A stretch of DNA of 64,000 bases. Origin: Streptomyces sp. NBC_00154 (GTDB lineage Bacteria; Actinomycetota; Actinomycetes; Streptomycetales; Streptomycetaceae). Both the position numbers and the translations under genes were made by a program. Every line of letters starts with the position of its first letter. Positions within the stretch are counted from its first letter, which is position 1. Shown here in pieces: positions 1 to 7,882 of the stretch. Below the pieces are notes generated by a model. That model did not search any database. It saw only the letters and a program-made list of their open reading frames with translations, and had not been told where the DNA came from. The DNA lies in NCBI RefSeq assembly GCF_026342835.1, contig NZ_JAPEMI010000003.1, forward strand, positions 62,001 to 126,000. The letters are read 5' to 3'.

Positions 1-1
1 T

Positions 2-469
2 CTCGACCCCTCAGAGCTCGTCAAGGGCTGGGCCACCGAAGCCGCATCCCAACTCCTCTACGAAGCAAGCGCGCACCACACCTGCGTCAACGGCGGCGGC
101 GACCTCCAACTCCACGGCCAGCCAACCCGCGGCACCCCGTGGCGCATCGGCATCGCCCACCCGCTACACCCCGGCAAACTGGCCACCGTCATCACCGCCC
201 ACGGCGACCTGGCCGTCGCCACCTCGGGCACCGCCGAACGCGGCGCCCACATCCTCAACCCACACCACGGCACACCCGCCACCACGTTCGCCTCCCTCAC
301 CCTCATCGGGCCCCGCCTGACGCTGACCGACACCTACGCCACCGCCGCGTTCGCCAGAGGCGACGGCGCACAGGACTGGGTAGAAACACTGGACGGCTAC
401 GAAGCCCACGCGGTCCTGCCCGACGGCCAGGAATGGTGCACACCAGGATTCCGTCGATATGGATCATGA
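2..469 (+). CDS. apbE: FAD:protein FMN transferase (ApbE), 3' part
   Basis: The open frame enters from the left edge and ends in TGA after 155 codons. Visible ApbE landmarks are LDPSELVKGWA near the start, the NGGGDLQLHG loop, SGTAERGAHILNP (usually SGxYER.HIxDP) and the late DTYATAAFARG block. ApbE proteins move FMN from FAD onto a Ser/Thr of flavoproteins such as NqrC/RnfG or flavoreductases, outside the membrane, with Mg2+. About half of a typical 250-330 residue enzyme is present and the start lies outside the window. In the usual DTDATA motif the second D is replaced (DTYATA), so metal binding could be altered. Confidence 0.88.
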   Translation, partial: LDPSELVKGWATEAASQLLYEASAHHTCVNGGGDLQLHGQPTRGTPWRIGIAHPLHPGKLATVITAHGDLAVATSGTAERGAHILNPHHGTPATTFASLTLIGPRLTLTDTYATAAFARGDGAQDWVETLDGYEAHAVLPDGQEWCTPGFRRYGS

Positions 470-655
470 GACGGGACACGGCCTCAATCCCGCCCGCAAG
501 GAACGGGCGCCTCCCCATCACGGCCGCGGGTTACCCACCGAAGGCACCGCACGAGCCGAACTCGTCCCTTGCCCAGCATTGAACACCAACTCCGAAGGAG
601 CCCCTGCGGGACTCGATCGGCCGTTGGTCTGTGTGGCTGCCCGATTCCCGATGAG

Positions 656-1342
656 TCAGGTCACGCGCAGTCCGCCGTCGACGAACAGGTCCACGGCGTT
701 GACGCCGGTGTTGCGGAGGACGAAGTCGGTGGCATCGACGACCTCCGCCGTGGTCACGAGGCGTCCGATAGGCGTCCGCGCCAGGTGGGGGTGCTCGGGC
801 GCGTCGCGCCACTTGGGGCTGTCTCCCACGACGCCCGGATGGATCGCATTGATGCGGTGGGGTGCGATTTCCACGGCCAGTGTTTTCACCAGACCGGTGA
901 TGCCGCTGTTGAAGGCGGTCACCATGGTGGAACCGGGGTAGGGGCGTTCCCTGGCCAGGCCACCGAAGAGCACGACCGACGCGCCGGGGTTGAACCGGTC
1001 ACGCAGGGCTCGCACGGTCTCGGTGTAGCCCACCAGCTTGGTGGTCACGGACTCGATGGCTGCGGCGATATCGAAGTCCGCGAGAGAGTTGACGCCCTGT
1101 TTGGCCGCGGTGATCACCAGGTTGTCGACCGCGCGCACATCGCCGAGCGCGGCGGCAATCGACTCCGGCTGCGACAGGTCGACGGCCAGGCCTCTGGTCA
1201 GGCCGCCGATTTCGCCGGCCACCGTGTCAGCGTGAGCCGTGGTGCGGCTGGTGATGAGGACAGTGTCGCCACGGTCGGCGAATCGCTGGGCCATGGCGCG
1301 ACCCAGTCCGCTGCTTCCTCCGACGATGATCGAAGTGGTCAC
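656..1342 (-). CDS. SDR-fold protein lacking the YxxxK catalytic pair
   Basis: The 228-residue product starts at GTG. It has the Rossmann glycine motif GGSSGLGRAM at residues 8-17 and a C-terminal short-chain dehydrogenase/reductase layout (IHPGVV, DLFVDGGLRVT). In classical SDRs Tyr and Lys of YxxxK sit just before the helix read here as GLVKTLAVE. The aligned stretch is MVTAFNSGITGLVKTLAVE, so Tyr and Lys appear to be Val and Asn. It may bind NADP(H) without standard dehydrogenase chemistry, or belong to an atypical branch. No obvious operon partner is seen; it converges with apbE across about 190 bp. Family assignment is firm, substrate unknown. Confidence 0.8.
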   Translation of the reverse strand: MTTSIIVGGSSGLGRAMAQRFADRGDTVLITSRTTAHADTVAGEIGGLTRGLAVDLSQPESIAAALGDVRAVDNLVITAAKQGVNSLADFDIAAAIESVTTKLVGYTETVRALRDRFNPGASVVLFGGLARERPYPGSTMVTAFNSGITGLVKTLAVEIAPHRINAIHPGVVGDSPKWRDAPEHPHLARTPIGRLVTTAEVVDATDFVLRNTGVNAVDLFVDGGLRVT

Positions 1343-1744
1343 GATCCAGTGGTCCGTTCAGGTCTACGGGCAGCTGACAAGGAATTCCGTAGAAGCAAGA
1401 TTCAGCGGTGGCGCAGCGGGACAGGTCCGCTCCGGTAGCACACAGACTCAGAACCCCCGGCCGCGTCGCCCACCGATTCGTAGCCGGTGGATCCATTCTG
1501 CCGCGTTGCCGCGGACGGGCGGATCATGCTCGCCGTAGACGTCGGCAAATGGCTGCAGCCGGAGGCTGCCAACAGCGCAGACAGCACCCTGACGGAGACC
1601 GTCGACCGAATCATGCTCGAAACGGGCTTGGCCCGCCTTCCCGCGCACGACAGCTGACAGAACTCAGGTCACTGGCATCGACTTTCCGGATGTGGCCTTG
1701 TGCTGCTGGACGGGCTTCCGCTTCTCGAACACTGGAGCGTCCAG
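1343..1744. other. Gene-poor stretch with one doubtful 43-codon ORF
   Basis: Between the SDR gene and the molybdoenzyme no gene can be assigned with confidence. A short plus-strand frame at 1526-1657 (begins MLAVDVGKWL, ends RLPAHDS) has natural-looking composition and could be the 3' stump of a lost gene. It has no convincing Shine-Dalgarno sequence and no family was recognised. Confidence 0.3.
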
Positions 1745-2830
1745 TCAGGGGTGACATGTGACGTGCAGTCGGGCCCAGGAGTTGTTGGCGTATCCCTTGG
1801 GGTTCCAGACAGTTGCCGGCGATTCAGGCTGTACGGCCGCGGTGTCGTCCCAGGCGCGGGCGATGAGCTCCGTCGCGCCTGCCGGCAGGGTGAGCGTGGC
1901 GTGCCAGTGCTGCCACGTCCATGGATTTTCCGGTTCGTCCAGATCGGCATGGATCCAGGTGCTGCCGCAATCGTGGGATACGTCCACGCGTGCCACGGTT
2001 CGGTCATCCCCAGCGAAGGCGAAGCCGGTGACCTCGGTCGGCCCCGACGGTAGGTGGGCGCCTTTGTCGGGCTGCAGGATGGCGCAGTGGATGGCAATCG
2101 GGCCAAGGGTGATGCCGTCGCGCGGTTCGGCCTTGTGAGGGTCGGCTTCGGGAGGCAGGACGCTGTATTCGGTTTGGAAGTAGTTGTCGGTCGGTTCGGC
2201 CTGTGCGGTGATGCGCCGGAGCCATTTGACGCTGCGGGCGCCGATCCATCCCGGGACGACTACGCGCAGCGGGGCGCCGTGCGCGGGGGGCAGGGTCCGA
2301 CCGTTCATTGCCCAGGCCAGGAGCACCTCGCCGGAGGTGGCTTTCGCCGCCGGGATGGAGGCTCCGAAGGGCTGTGGTGGGTCGGCGTCCTGTGACATGT
2401 CGGAGCCGGTAAAGGCGATGTGGGCTGCTTCCGCCTGCAGTCCGGCCTCGGCCAGCACATCTGCCAGACGCACCCCGCCCCAGGATGCGGTGGAGGTGGC
2501 TCCTGGACCCCAGGGGACCTGGCCCGATATGTCGCGGAACTCCATGAGGTCGGCGCGGCGGTTGCCTGCGCACTGCAGCGTCGCCACCAGCTCCCGCTCG
2601 GGGAAGCGGCGTTGCAGTTCGTCGATCGACAGCACCAGCGTGCGGTCGACCAGGCCGTCCACCCGAAGTCGCCAGCTGGCTGTATCCATGAGAGGGAATG
2701 GTCCATGGTTGCGACCGTAGAAGGTGTCCAGGGGGGTGACCTGGTCTACGAGGGCGCCGGGCGGTGGTTCAGCGTTGTACGGCTCGCTCTCGTGCACGAT
2801 CATATTGTCGCGTTTGCCCCATATTCCCAT
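1745..2830 (-). CDS. Sulfite-oxidase-type molybdopterin oxidoreductase
   Basis: The 361-residue product matches the sulfite oxidase / SorA-YedY fold family: an N-terminal molybdopterin domain and a C-terminal dimerisation domain. The Moco-ligating cysteine lies in LQCAGNRR. TPLDTFYGRNHGP, WGGVRLADVL, HGAPLRVVVPGWIG and SVKWLRRI are family motifs, and the immunoglobulin-like tail carries VDVSHDCGSTW. No twin-arginine signal is seen, so the protein is probably cytoplasmic. The start was set at ATG 2830 (MGIWGKRDNM), which matches relatives; longer upstream frames have no family similarity. Likely reaction is oxidation of sulfite or a related sulfur/organic substrate. The physiological electron acceptor is not visible, and no heme domain is present. 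Confidence 0.88.
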   Translation of the reverse strand: MGIWGKRDNMIVHESEPYNAEPPPGALVDQVTPLDTFYGRNHGPFPLMDTASWRLRVDGLVDRTLVLSIDELQRRFPERELVATLQCAGNRRADLMEFRDISGQVPWGPGATSTASWGGVRLADVLAEAGLQAEAAHIAFTGSDMSQDADPPQPFGASIPAAKATSGEVLLAWAMNGRTLPPAHGAPLRVVVPGWIGARSVKWLRRITAQAEPTDNYFQTEYSVLPPEADPHKAEPRDGITLGPIAIHCAILQPDKGAHLPSGPTEVTGFAFAGDDRTVARVDVSHDCGSTWIHADLDEPENPWTWQHWHATLTLPAGATELIARAWDDTAAVQPESPATVWNPKGYANNSWARLHVTCHP

Positions 2831-3053
2831 ATGGATATTATGCTCGAATCTCCTCAAGCAGCACTTTCGTTCCCGCTCGGATTTCGGCGGCAGCCACACG
2901 GAGCGCATTCCTGCAGCGTCCCGCGAGGGAGAGCGAGGCCATGGGCAAGGAGCGAGGCGGGGACGACACAGACCCGACCTATGCCCGGGACCACCTGGCA
3001 AACGAGCGCACGAACGTGATGGCGCTCGGGCTGGCCGTGGCCAAGTTCATTGA

Positions 3054-3153
3054 GCATCGTCCAACCTGAATTGGCAGGTCACGGGGCTGGCGTGGGTCGC
3101 GGCTGGGGTGCTCGTGCCGGTCGGGGGCGTGATCGGTAGCAGGTGATCGTCCG
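3054..3153 (+). repeat. Left 100-bp terminal inverted repeat
   Basis: It begins GCATCGTCCAACCTGAATTG and ends GCAGGTGATCGTCCG. Its reverse complement is 4525-4624 with a single C/G difference at the base following GGCAGGT. Confidence 0.92.
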
Positions 3154-3261
3154 GCACGTTGCAGATTCGTCGGAATCATGGGGCCGGGCCAGGGGCCCTC
3201 GTACTCTGCGGAGGGAGTGCGGGTCCGGGGAGGGAGTGCCGGTGGCGGATGTGCTGGGGTG

Positions 3262-3489
3262 ATGCAGCGGCGGGTGGTGCTGGCCGACCGTGCCGAGCGG
3301 CTACGCAAGGAGCTCGCCGAGATGGACGCGGAGGTGGCCCGGCTAGAGGCCGCAGAAGTGGTGATCTGGCCGTTCATCGAGGCCGAGCGGAGCAGACAGG
3401 CCGACGACCGGGCCGTGGCCGAGGAGTTGGAGCGGGTCACGACCACTCCGGGGTCGGGCGACATGCTGCTGGTCCCGCACCGTGAGTAG
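3262..3489 (+). CDS. Small coiled-coil accessory protein of the insertion element
   Basis: The 75-residue product starts MQRRVVLADRAERLRKELAE and continues with an acidic/basic heptad-like helix (AEMDAEVARLEAAE), predicted coiled coil. A longer start at 3178 is possible, but the extra residues are glycine-rich and low complexity. It lies inside the inverted repeats, ahead of the second accessory frame, so it travels with the element. No enzyme motif is present. A role in DNA binding or regulation is only an inference from position. Confidence 0.5.
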   Translation: MQRRVVLADRAERLRKELAEMDAEVARLEAAEVVIWPFIEAERSRQADDRAVAEELERVTTTPGSGDMLLVPHRE

Positions 3490-3491
3490 GT

Positions 3492-3716
3492 CTGGACCAC
3501 AGCGCGCTGCCCGCGGACTACCAGGCGATTCTGAAGATCGTGACCGCGGCTTCGGAGCCGGTTCCGGCCAAGGGCGTCAGCGTCAAGCTCGGCAAAGGAA
3601 CCCAGCCCGGGCAGGTCGAACCGGTACGCGACAAGCTCAGGCGCCTGGCGGACCGGGGCTGGCTGCACCGCACCCCCGCCGGCCGCTTCACCGCCCTGCC
3701 GCAGCCGCCCGCCTGA
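3492..3716 (+). pseudogene. Winged-helix-like accessory frame without a start codon
   Basis: The frame reads LDHSALPADYQAILKIV, then RDKLRRLADRGWLHRTPAGR, and ends at TGA 3714-3716. The alternation of helices and the RGWLHRTPAGRF hairpin resemble a winged helix. An in-frame TGA lies at 3483-3485 and no ATG, GTG or TTG follows it before the conserved region, so translation would need a CTG start at 3492 or a frameshift from the preceding ORF, which ends at 3489. It may once have been fused to or coupled with the coiled-coil protein. Confidence 0.5.
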
Positions 3717-3773
3717 CCGGCCCCGGCCGGATTCGGGCGTAACGCACACGCCCCGACGGGAGTTGGGGATTCC

Positions 3774-4524
3774 ATGCGAAAGAACACCAGCCCCGCCGAG
3801 GGCGCTGACGGCCTTGTCTACCAGTGCCACGTGCCGCTGTCGATCGCCACCCTGGAGCTGGTCTCGGGTCTGGTCCGCGGTCATCTGAAGAAGATCGGCT
3901 CGCGCTGGCGCAAGCTCCCGCCCGGCCGGATCGCCCTGATCGTCCTGGCGGTCCTCCGCCACGACCAGCGGGTTTCCGACATGGCGGGCGGCCATGACGT
4001 CTCCGCCTCCACCGTGCGCTGCTGGCTGCTGGCGGTTATCGGCCTGCTCGCCGCGCGCGCCCCGCGCCTGGAGCGCGCCCTGAGGAAAATCGCCCGAAAG
4101 GATGGCGTCGTTGTGTTGCTCGACGGCACCCTGGTCCGCACCCGCAGACGCACCGGGAGGAGAACCGGCCGAACTACTCTGGCAAGCACACGGCCCATGG
4201 CCTGCTGTTCCTGGCCTTGACCGACGAGCGTGGCAACCTGGTGTGGATCTCGGCGGCAAGGCCGGGGCGCTCCAGCGAGGTCACCACTGCTCGGCAAAAC
4301 AAGATCTCCGCCAGGCTGCGGGACGCCGGCCTTGGGGCGCTCGCGGACCTCGGCTTTGTCGGCCTGGACGACGCCCCCCGACGACCCGGCGATCGTCACC
4401 GGCCGCAAAGCGACCCGGGGTTATCCGCTAACCCAGCCCCAGAAGGAGCCGAATGAACGCCCGACACGCGACCATGCTTCTGCGGGCCCTCCTCGTGCTG
4501 ACGAACGCCGAGGTCCAGCGCTGA
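3774..4524 (+). pseudogene. Decayed IS5/HARBI-like DDE transposase
   Basis: The N-terminal part (MRKNTSPAEGADGLVYQCHV..) has an HTH-like segment GHDVSASTVRCWLLAVIG and the first catalytic Asp in VVVLLDGTL. A frameshift near 4165 moves to NYSGKHTAHGLLFLALTDE. A second near 4375, in a run of six C, moves to DDPAIVTGRKATRGYPLT. About 30 codons around the expected ERAANEHGFAALK motif are missing, and the tail resumes as NARHATMLLRALLVLTNAEV with stop at 4522-4524. The catalytic Glu is lost, so the element cannot move by itself. Confidence 0.82.
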
Positions 4525-4624
4525 CGGACGATCACCTGCTACCGATCACGCCCCCGACCGGCACGAGCACCCCAGCCGCGACCCACGCCAGCCCCGTCAC
4601 CTGCCAATTCAGGTTGGACGATGC
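4525..4624 (-). repeat. Right 100-bp terminal inverted repeat
   Basis: It starts directly after the TGA of the transposase remnant and ends CAGGTTGGACGATGC, immediately before the second TCATTGA copy. Confidence 0.92.
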
Positions 4625-4881
4625 TCATTGAATACGGCCATCCCCGGTCACTGGCCGCAGGAGCTCTGTTGATGGCTGTCGGAGCGGCCGGGTTGGCCTA
4701 CGCCGCAGTGCGCTACCGGAACGCCGCAGCCGACATCCGACAGGAACGGCTGCGCGCCGCGGGCCGGACCCGGAGGACCACTGGCTGCAGGCGTCGTACT
4801 GACCGTCGCACTAACTGCCGCCTTGCTACTGCTCTGGTGACCCTAGGCGGGCCGGGACCGGACCGACGCCCCGGATACGGG

Positions 4882-5745
4882 CTACGACGGCGGCCTCCTC
4901 AGGTAGTCGACGGCGGCAAGGTCGTCGTTGTCATGGCCGGCCGCGACGTTCGCTTCCAGGCGGTCTCGGACGGCTTGGAGCAGAGGGCTGGGGGTGGCGG
5001 CTGCCGCGGCCAGTTCGATGTCCTTCAGGGCGAGTTGCACCGCAAATCCCGGCGCATATGAGGCGTCGTCCATGACGCCTACTTTCTGCAACTCGTACGG
5101 CATGGCGAGCGGGCCCGCCTCAAGCACCCGGACGAACGTCGCATGGTCGACGCCGAGAGCGTCGCAGAGCGCAAGGACGTCGCTCATGGCGACTGTCGAG
5201 GCAGCCATCCAGGCGTTGACCACGAGCTTGACGGCGCTGCCCTCGACCCCCGTCCCTACATGGAGCACGGACGAGCCGAGATCGTCGAGCAGAGGACGCG
5301 CCCGCGTAAGCACGTCCTCGGCACCGGCAACCAGCCAGACAAGCTTGCCCTGACGAGCGGGAGCGGTGCTTCCCGAGACCGGGGCGTCGAGGTACGCAAC
5401 CCCGTGATCACGAGCCAGACCGGCCAACATGCCGGCGTACCGTGGCCCGACCGTGCTCGCCTGCACCCAGACGGCATCCTCGTCGAGCCGACCGATGGCA
5501 TCCGACATGACCTGTGTGACCGCATCGCCGTCACGGAGCACAGTGACGACGACGGACGCGCCGGAGACCGCATCTCCCACCGCCCTCACTGCCGTGACCC
5601 CGGCAGCGTGCTCCGCCACCGCACGGGCCCTGTCCTCCGTCCGGTTCCACAGCCGTACCTCGTGGCCAGTATCTCCGAGCCGCATCGCCATCGCGGCGCC
5701 GAGTGCGCCCGCTCCAAGAACAGCGACGGTGGAAGCGTGAGACAT
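4882..5745 (-). CDS. 6-phosphogluconate/3-hydroxyisobutyrate dehydrogenase-like reductase
   Basis: The 287-residue product starts at ATG 5745 (MSHASTVAVLG), preceded by AAGGGG at good spacing. The N-terminal NAD(P) motif is VLGAGALGAAMAMRL, and YLDAPVSGSTAPARQGKLVW is the family substrate-binding signature. KLVVNAWMAAS holds the catalytic Lys of the beta-hydroxyacid dehydrogenase family, and a helical C-terminal domain follows. It probably oxidises a beta-hydroxy acid or reduces an aldehyde or imine. The canonical PMG of GLGxMG is AGALG here. It stands alone next to the disrupted DUF202 gene, so its substrate cannot be inferred. Confidence 0.85.
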   Translation of the reverse strand: MSHASTVAVLGAGALGAAMAMRLGDTGHEVRLWNRTEDRARAVAEHAAGVTAVRAVGDAVSGASVVVTVLRDGDAVTQVMSDAIGRLDEDAVWVQASTVGPRYAGMLAGLARDHGVAYLDAPVSGSTAPARQGKLVWLVAGAEDVLTRARPLLDDLGSSVLHVGTGVEGSAVKLVVNAWMAASTVAMSDVLALCDALGVDHATFVRVLEAGPLAMPYELQKVGVMDDASYAPGFAVQLALKDIELAAAAATPSPLLQAVRDRLEANVAAGHDNDDLAAVDYLRRPPS

Positions 5746-5946
5746 GAAAGACACCCCTTGTCTGGTTTCCCCCATGCCCATGTTCCGCCGGCAACCCGCG
5801 TCCTTCCTGGCAGAGGAACGCAGCGCCCTTCACGAGCAGCAAGTCGAACATCGGCGATTCGGGCCGATGGCATCCGGACCTGGCCGACCGGCTCCCGAAC
5901 GCGGGCAACTTCCAGCCGTCGCCCGCCACCTTGACCTCGCGGTTCC

Positions 5947-6366
5947 TCACGGCCCGGGATGCAGAGCATCGGTTCGAGGCCGACGCAGGAAGCATGTCGC
6001 GGACAGGACAACCAGGAGACCTTCGATGACCAAGCTGAACAGCCCCAGGAGTTCTGCCCAATAACCGATGTCGCTTCTGTAGTCGGGCAACCCCGGCCCG
6101 CGCGAGAGGACGTAGCCGACGATAGGCCCGGCGCCCACTCCCAGAGCCAAGAACCAGCCCAGCCGGACAATGCCCACCACGAGCAGTACGGCCGTCACCA
6201 CAGCCACGATCTCCAGGGCGTAGTAGAGGACAGCGATGTACCGAGGCGTTTTCGATCCTGGAACACCCCCTTGGTCGACGACATGCACAACAGCCACGCC
6301 CAGGCACAACAGAGCTCCCGCCAACCGGGCGGTCCAGCCCGAAGCGATCACGCCTCGTTCTGCCAT
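5947..6366 (-). CDS. Four-helix membrane protein of unknown function
   Basis: The 139-residue product starts at ATG 6366 (MAERGVIASGW) with AAGGAG 9 bases upstream; the longer frame from 6396 lacks this. There are four hydrophobic segments: about residues 12-30, 40-62, 66-88 and 105-128. A Pro/Asp-rich loop SRGPGLPDYRSDIGYWAEL sits before the last helix. The tail is short and basic. No catalytic motif is seen. Similar small integral membrane proteins are common in Streptomyces and uncharacterised. Confidence 0.7.
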   Translation of the reverse strand: MAERGVIASGWTARLAGALLCLGVAVVHVVDQGGVPGSKTPRYIAVLYYALEIVAVVTAVLLVVGIVRLGWFLALGVGAGPIVGYVLSRGPGLPDYRSDIGYWAELLGLFSLVIEGLLVVLSATCFLRRPRTDALHPGP

Positions 6367-6396
6367 GCGGCCTGACTCCTTCGGCATGCCGAGCAA

Positions 6397-6674
6397 GCGA
6401 GAATGACCTTTCGATCGACGTTCCCCGAATCGGCATTGGACTAGCAGCTACAACCGGCGTTCACCCCGTTGACCAAGGGCTGTCCCGCAGATGATCCAAG
6501 CGGCTGCTCGCTGTGCGGCGCGCTCGGGGCCGTAATGCGAACGGCTCAACTCCTGATCAAGGAGGATGCGAGATGACCAGCGGTGACCGAACTTGAGGGA
6601 GTCGAGGCGGCCGACCCGCAGCAGACCGCTACTGCTGCTGATCAGTAGTTGACGCACTCGGACAGCAGAAACGT
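6397..6674. other. Intergenic stretch with a strong SD and a broken micro-ORF
   Basis: No normal gene is present. A consensus AAGGAGG at 6559-6565 precedes ATG 6573, which reads only MTSGDRT before a stop. The next frame (GTG 6583 to TAG 6648) continues as TELEGVEAADPQQTATAADQ. A one-base slip would join them into a peptide of about 26 residues. It might be a degenerate micro-gene; no family was recognised. Confidence 0.3.
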
Positions 6675-6724
6675 CCCGCCCCCGGACGGTGTCCGCACGG
6701 ACATCGTCCGGGGGCGGGTTTGTT
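6675..6724. terminator. GC-rich hairpin, likely bidirectional terminator
   Basis: The arms CCCGCCCCCGGACG (6675-6688) and CGTCCGGGGGCGGG (6705-6718) pair perfectly over 14 bp, followed by TTTGTT. It lies downstream of the beta-propeller gene (stop at 6758) and would stop leftward transcription from it. Confidence 0.75.
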
Positions 6725-6757
6725 CTGTGCGGCCCGGTCCGGTGGTGCGTCGCGGGC

Positions 6758-7604
6758 TCAGCTCACCGCCACGCCGTAGGGGCTGTCGCCGAGGGTGACA
6801 GTCGCGACGACCTTGTGGGATGTCGGGTCGATGACTTTGAGGGTGCCTGCTCCCTGGTTCGTGACGTAGATCGCGTCGTTGGTGACCTCCAGGTTGAACG
6901 GGTCGGTGCCGGGAGGGCCCAGGGAAATGGTTGCCGAGACGCGGTGGTTGCCGATGTCGATCACGGATACGTTGCCCGGGCCGAGATCGGCGGAGTAGAC
7001 GACGTGGCCGTCGGGCCCGATGGCCACGTCAAAGGGGCCCTCGCCGACCTGTACGGCCGTCGCCTTGCCGGTACGGGTTGCGACGGCAAGGACCTGCTTT
7101 CCCACTTCGTCGGCGACGTAGGCCGACTTGCCGTCCGGGGTGATGGCGACGCCCACCGGGGAGTGCCCTGCGGAAAGGTTCCTGGTGACGCGGCGCGTGC
7201 TGGTGTTGATGACCGACAGGTTGCCGGAACCGGAATTCGCCACGTAGGCCGTACCGCCGTCAGGACTGAACGCCACGTTCACCGGAGACTTGCCGACCGG
7301 GATGGTCGCGGTTACCCGGTTGGTTCGGGTGTCGATCACCGAGACGTTGTTCGAACTGCCGTTGGTGACATAGAGGGACCTGCCATCGGGGCTTAGCCCG
7401 ACACCGGTGGGGCTCTTCCCGACCTTCACGGTTTTGACGATCTTGTTGTTCTTGGTGTCGAGGACCGAGACCCGGGCCGAGCCGCTGTTGGCGATGTATA
7501 CGTGTGTGCCGTCCTTGGCGACGGCGAGGCCTTCGGGCGATACGCCGGCCGGCACGGTTGCGACGACCTTGTAGGTACCGGCGTCGATCACCGAGAGCGT
7601 AACG
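6758..7604 (-). pseudogene. YVTN-family beta-propeller protein, 5'-truncated
   Basis: About 280 codons form at least six repeats of roughly 42 residues. Each has a VAxSPDGxxxYVxNxxSxNVSVID core, for example GVGLSPDGRSLYVTN and NVAFSPDGGTAYVAN. This is the YVTN/40-residue (surface-layer-like) propeller family, normally secreted. Homology stops abruptly at VIDAGTYKVV (about 7604), with no signal peptide or start; the frame upstream encodes unrelated residues and an integrase remnant lies on the other strand. The 5' end was therefore lost to a rearrangement. The longer open frame to 8995 is a chance read-through. Confidence 0.75.
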
Positions 7605-7654
7605 ACGCAAGGTCCAGGTCGGCGACCATCAGTTGTACGCGACCACGTACAACG

Positions 7655-7801
7655 GGGCGTCAGGACCGCATCTACGACGAAGCCCGACACACTGCCGACC
7701 CTGTCCATCTGATACGCATGTTCGGGCTGGCGACGTCGACGGCCACGAAGTACGTCATGGCGGCGCACCCCGACAAACAGGCCGATCCGATTCAACCCTG
7801 A
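7655..7801 (+). pseudogene. C-terminal stump of a site-specific integrase
   Basis: The 48 codons read GRQDRIYDEARHTADPVHL and then IRMFGLATSTATKYVMAAHP, ending at TGA 7799-7801. The pattern RxDRIxDEAxxTADPxHLxRxFG..TAxxYVxAAHP resembles the tail of actinobacterial tyrosine integrases. No catalytic domain remains. It sits at the breakpoint where the neighbouring propeller gene loses its 5' end, so this recombinase, or the event that removed it, probably caused the truncation. Confidence 0.55.
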
Positions 7802-7882
7802 GAAATGTGCGTCCCCAGTTGGTACAGGCGAACGTGCCGATCCGAGTGACGTCACAGTCTGACCGGCCGATACCCTGCGCCA

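Larger units (their letters stand above)
3054..4624 (+). mobile_element. 1571-bp insertion with 100-bp inverted ends, in the DUF202 gene
   Basis: The element is bounded by inverted repeats (3054-3153 and 4525-4624) that differ at one base out of 100. It is flanked by a perfect 7-bp direct repeat TCATTGA (3047-3053 and 4625-4631) that rebuilds the DUF202 reading frame. Inside are two small accessory frames and a decayed IS5/HARBI-like transposase, all on the plus strand. The transposase stop codon abuts the right inverted repeat. Arms this long are unusual for bacterial IS elements, which commonly have 10-50 bp. Confidence 0.88.
2941..4840 (+). pseudogene. DUF202/YidH-type membrane protein gene split by an insertion
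   Basis: The left piece (2941-3053) reads MGKERGGDDTDPTYARDHLA then NERT..ALGLAVAKFIE. The right piece (from 4625) resumes IEYGHPRSLAAG and continues through two hydrophobic spans to LLLLW-stop. LANERT is the DUF202 signature of small three-helix inner-membrane proteins. The pieces join exactly through the duplicated TCATTGA, giving AKFIEYG. The gene was damaged further: the FLAWxRTALA segment expected after NERT is missing, and the final helix is one frame off around 4765. It is non-functional as written; its original role is unknown. Confidence 0.8.
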
